From: Alligator mississippiensis
Lineage: Eukaryota; Chordata; Crocodylia; Alligatoridae
DNA length: 64,000 bases
Assembly: GCF_030867095.1 (NCBI RefSeq)
Contig: NC_081826.1
Span: forward strand, 36,806,001 to 36,870,000
Direction: 5' to 3'
Position numbers and translations under genes: made by a program. The notes below the pieces were generated by a model. That model did not search any database. It worked only from the letters and a program-made list of their open reading frames with translations, and was not told the DNA's origin. This document shows, one piece after another, positions 61,048 through 64,000 of the stretch. Positions within the stretch are counted from its first letter, which is position 1. Each line of letters begins with the position of its first letter.

Positions 61048-62141
61048 TGTAACAATGCTAACAAGGGCAGGAGTCAAACTGCCGCTTCCCTGTATCAGGC
61101 GGGCCCCTGAAAGAGCGAGTGAATCAGTGATTGAATGCGTAACACAGTAGCAGGCAACAATTAACACCTAGGAAAGCCGCAGATCAACCAACGGAAGAAA
61201 TCAATAGAAGACTGTACCCGCCTCAGTTCGACCAGGAGTTTGCGCGCCGCCTTCGCCCGGACCCGAGATCTTGCGCACCTGGGCTTCGTTGGTAAGCCCC
61301 AGGGTTTACCCCGTCTGGTATAAGGGGGGACACCAGAACTCACCTGCCACGACTTTGATGACTCTTTCAGTGGGGGGTCTTCCCTTGGGGTATCCCCTGG
61401 TGCCGGCGCGCTTCTTCACGGGTACTCTCGGGGCTCCGTCCTCCCCTACACCCCGGCCATACGCCACCTTAGGTCTTCCTATTCTGGCCTCCAACCCATC
61501 CTCGTCTCGTCCTCTCTTGGCTCAGTCCCCCCCCGGCCACTACCAGCGGTCTTTGGACCGGGTATGCCTCTCCCAGTGGGGATGCTGACCTGGCCCCTCC
61601 TTCCCTGGGATGCAGATGGCCTCTCTGCTTCTCCAATAGTCCCTGTTGCGGCTACCCACGCCGTCGGCTCCGTAGTGCGGGGTGCAGCTGGCTCCACTCT
61701 CGGCGCTGCTGTCGCGCCTCCTGCCGCCTCGGGTGTCGGGTTCCCCGCTGGCTGTTGCCCCACTTGCGGGGCTGACTTCTCCCCTCGTCGTCTCGCTCTC
61801 GTGTGCTCCGCCGCGCTGCTCGCAGCCGGCTCCGCCTCCTCCCTGCGTTGTCCCGCACTCTGCGGGTGGCGCCTGATCCCCTGCTCGCTGGGGCTCCGCG
61901 CTCCAGCTCTCTCCCTTCAGCCGCCCCGCTGCCTCGGCGGGGCCGTCTTTTGATTCTCCCGGCCGGCGTGCCCCGCCCCCACCGCTCAGCCGCAGCCGGA
62001 TAAATGCCCGGCTGATGACCCGTGCCAGCAGCGCTGGCGCGTGGAGTTTCTTCGGTGCCTCCGGCCCTGTGTGAGGTAAGCAGTCCCCTTGGCCACTGCG
62101 GGGGTCTCCCAGTGCCCCCGCTCCCCTGGGACAAAGACAAT
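61048..62141. repeat. GC-rich LTR-like block, possibly family C related
   Basis: CpG-rich sequence shares short landmarks with the LTR at 49235-50105 (GACTTTGA..., GGGGCTCC...CTCCCCTACACCCC). It begins near TGTAACAATGCTAACAAGG. No target duplication was confirmed. A CpG island of an unseen gene is the alternative, but no exon-like sequence is visible; overlapping frames on both strands are composition artefacts. Confidence 0.45.
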
Positions 62142-62611
62142 GTAGCAACCGGGAAACCTCTAAACGTCACTAGGCTAGAGGCCCTGGTCTGAGTTAATCA
62201 ACTCCAGGGACCAACTTTTGGGCTGAATATCTCCAGATTGACTGCTCCCAGAGCCCTGTTCAAAACTCATCAACGGACTCCCAAACCTGCACGTACATGC
62301 GGACAACCCCTGGGGCTGACACATGCCATCCAGTAGCCACCAAGGGGGAAGTCCCACGAGGGTCAATGACCCCTGGATTGGGCAAACCTGAAAAGTGGGG
62401 AGTCACCAAAGTCTGCCAAGGACAGATAAAAAGCAGTGAAAAGTGACCCTCAGCAGCGCCCTCGTGATCTCCAACTTGACCAGCACCTGACCTGTCCAGC
62501 CAGAAGGACCAGCCGGCGACCCCCTTCTGGAAGATAACACCATGCTGAAAGAAACCTCGACGGCAGACTCCAGCACCTGTGGGATAGGTATACCTGACTC
62601 TTGTAGCTCGC

Positions 62612-62656
<45 letters not shown>

Positions 62657-62840
62657 GACCAGCCCCAAGGTTTATGATTTAACTTCATTACAGTGTTTCA
62701 ATCTGCCTAATAAACCAGAATTTTAAGGATCCCGAGTTGGACATTTGTAGCCAACAAGTGAATCCTGTTGCCCAGAAACTTCATGTTCCTGCTTTTATAT
62801 GGGGACAGTAGGGAGTCAGGTGACACGGACCAACCACTCT
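62142..62840 (+). repeat. Possible LTR fragment with AATAAA and TG microsatellite
   Basis: The segment starts TGTAGCAACCGGG and contains an AATAAA near 62709. GACAA occurs just before it and again near 62853, a weak candidate duplication. A (TG)20 tract lies at 62615-62654. Classification is tentative. Confidence 0.35.
62615..62654. repeat. (TG)20 microsatellite
   Basis: Uninterrupted TG dinucleotide run read directly. Confidence 0.97.
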
Positions 62841-63870
62841 GGTGACAGGGAGTAGACAAATGGCTAGGCCCTGCTGGAGGCCTCAGGCAAGACTTGCCCT
62901 AGTGATATAGTTTGCCATGGGATGGTAGGTCTGACTGAATGGCTCCATTGACCAGTCCAGGGCCTGAGAATGTCATATCACTAAATAAATACAAAACAGC
63001 AGGATACTAAGTACTTAGTTACTCTCCAAAACATACCTCTGGAGCTGTAATTACTCTTCCACTGCAAATTAAAAATGAATAAAAAATCTGGAACTAACAA
63101 GCATATGTGCAGTCTGACCAATTAATAAAAACATAAGAACTGATTATGCATCTCTTTTCCCAGTTTTCTTCATTAGTTATATTGTCATATTTAAATGTAG
63201 ATTTCTCAGCACCAATTTTTCTTCTGCAGTATAACTAGTATAAAGATTGTGCACTGTTGGTGCTACAGATATAATACAAAAAGAGTAATTTAAAACATTA
63301 ATACTCTGTGGTGGCCTATTTTTGTGAAGGACCTCTGTCAGAGCAGAAAATATACATGAGAGAGATGATAGCGCAGGTTGGGCCCTGTAAACAGGGCAGG
63401 ATGTCCCTTTAAGAGGGAACGATCAGCCTTGTTAAGCAAACCCAGCTGAGAGGCATTGGGACAGCAGGGAGTGTCCCACTGGGGGCTTTAAAAGCTCCCA
63501 GAAGAGTAAGCAAAAGGGAGGAAGTAAGTTAGGAGTGGAACAGTTTGCTATGAGGAGGGGGCCAGGTTGATGTGCAGGGGCCAGAGGCAAAGGGCAGAAA
63601 GATTTGCTTTTGTCTGTCCATTTGTTTATTGTTTAAGTACTGTATTTTATTTGGGAGGACTGGTTGAGGGAGCAAAAGCCATCCGCAGAAGCCAACCCAA
63701 TTACAGGAGTTTAGGCAGTTAGATAAGCTCACTATTTATGCTTTATGCCAGAGGTTGGCAAACTCTGCATTACCTCATCAATCTACAATTAACCAGACAC
63801 CATAAAATAACACTGTAAAACAAGGTGTCCTTGTAAGATCTTTCAAGTTGTTTCCCCGTAGATCATAGGT
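62841..63870. other. Intergenic stretch without genes
   Basis: AT-rich sequence up to about 63350. The segment 63360-63740, with CCCTTTAAGAGGGAA and GGCTTTAAAAGCTCCC motifs, looks like part of an interspersed repeat that I cannot name. Confidence 0.6.
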
Positions 63871-64000
63871 CAGGAGCGGGCAATTATTTCAGGCGGAGGA
63901 CCACATACTCAGTTTTGGCAAGCCATTGAGGGCTGTATGACAGGCAGCCAGGAGCAGATAAATATTAATTTTCTAAATTGTTTAGGGGCCCCGCAGGCTG
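63871..64000. mobile_element. hAT-type element (GGGCAATTATT family), cut by window end
   Basis: It starts CAGGAGCGGGCAATTATTTC and continues like the reversed end of the copies at 34350 and 54875. The other end is beyond the window. Confidence 0.7.

Noticed and set aside
1..64000. CRISPR array, bacterial operon or prophage
   Set aside because: The window has spliced vertebrate exons, a CpG island and LINE/hAT repeats; no spaced direct repeats or bacterial gene order are present.

Overview
The window is vertebrate nuclear DNA: intron-rich, mostly non-coding and full of interspersed repeats. The CR1 LINE copies, with tails ending in repeated TCTATGAA-type units, and the many short hAT-type DNA elements point to a sauropsid. 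A crocodilian is the most likely source and a turtle the alternative. This is judged from repeat style and recall, not from a search.

The one cellular gene I can support is ATP6V1C1, subunit C of the V1 sector of the vacuolar H+-ATPase, on the minus strand. It has a non-coding first exon in a CpG island (about 30.4-31.1 kb) and ten coding exons between 23698 and 607. All splice sites are GT-AG and the frame stays open through every junction, covering residues 1 to 309 of an expected 382 or so. The last two coding exons and the 3'UTR lie beyond the left edge. The promoter is GC-rich and TATA-less. It carries a CLEAR-type TFEB/TFE3 site and GC boxes, and exon 1 contains a three-codon upstream ORF.

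From about 31.1 kb to the right edge I see no cellular gene, only intergenic DNA built of nested transposons. They include a solo LTR inside a CR1 (31.3-32.9 kb), a fold-back element (33.2-34.0 kb), a decayed endonuclease/RT LINE carrying a 111-bp hAT insertion (36.7-39.7 kb), and a solo LTR inside a hAT-type element (40.8-42.0 kb). Further right are a 947-bp hAT-type element (42.2-43.1 kb), two oppositely oriented solo LTRs of one long family (48.6-53.35 kb), a palindromic array of about 147-bp units (53.6-54.7 kb), an old CR1 split by a hAT-type element (54.7-56.2 kb), a Penelope-like GIY-YIG remnant also split by a hAT-type insertion (56.95-58.29 kb), and a GC-rich LTR-like block (61.0-62.1 kb). 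Many insertions are supported by target-site duplications read directly: 5 bp for the LTRs, 8 bp for the hAT elements.

I found no novel multi-gene system. The points most worth a second look are the promoter architecture (CLEAR site plus minimal uORF), the asymmetric palindromic array, the fold-back element, a perfect 27-bp inverted repeat in intron 3, and the order of nested insertions.
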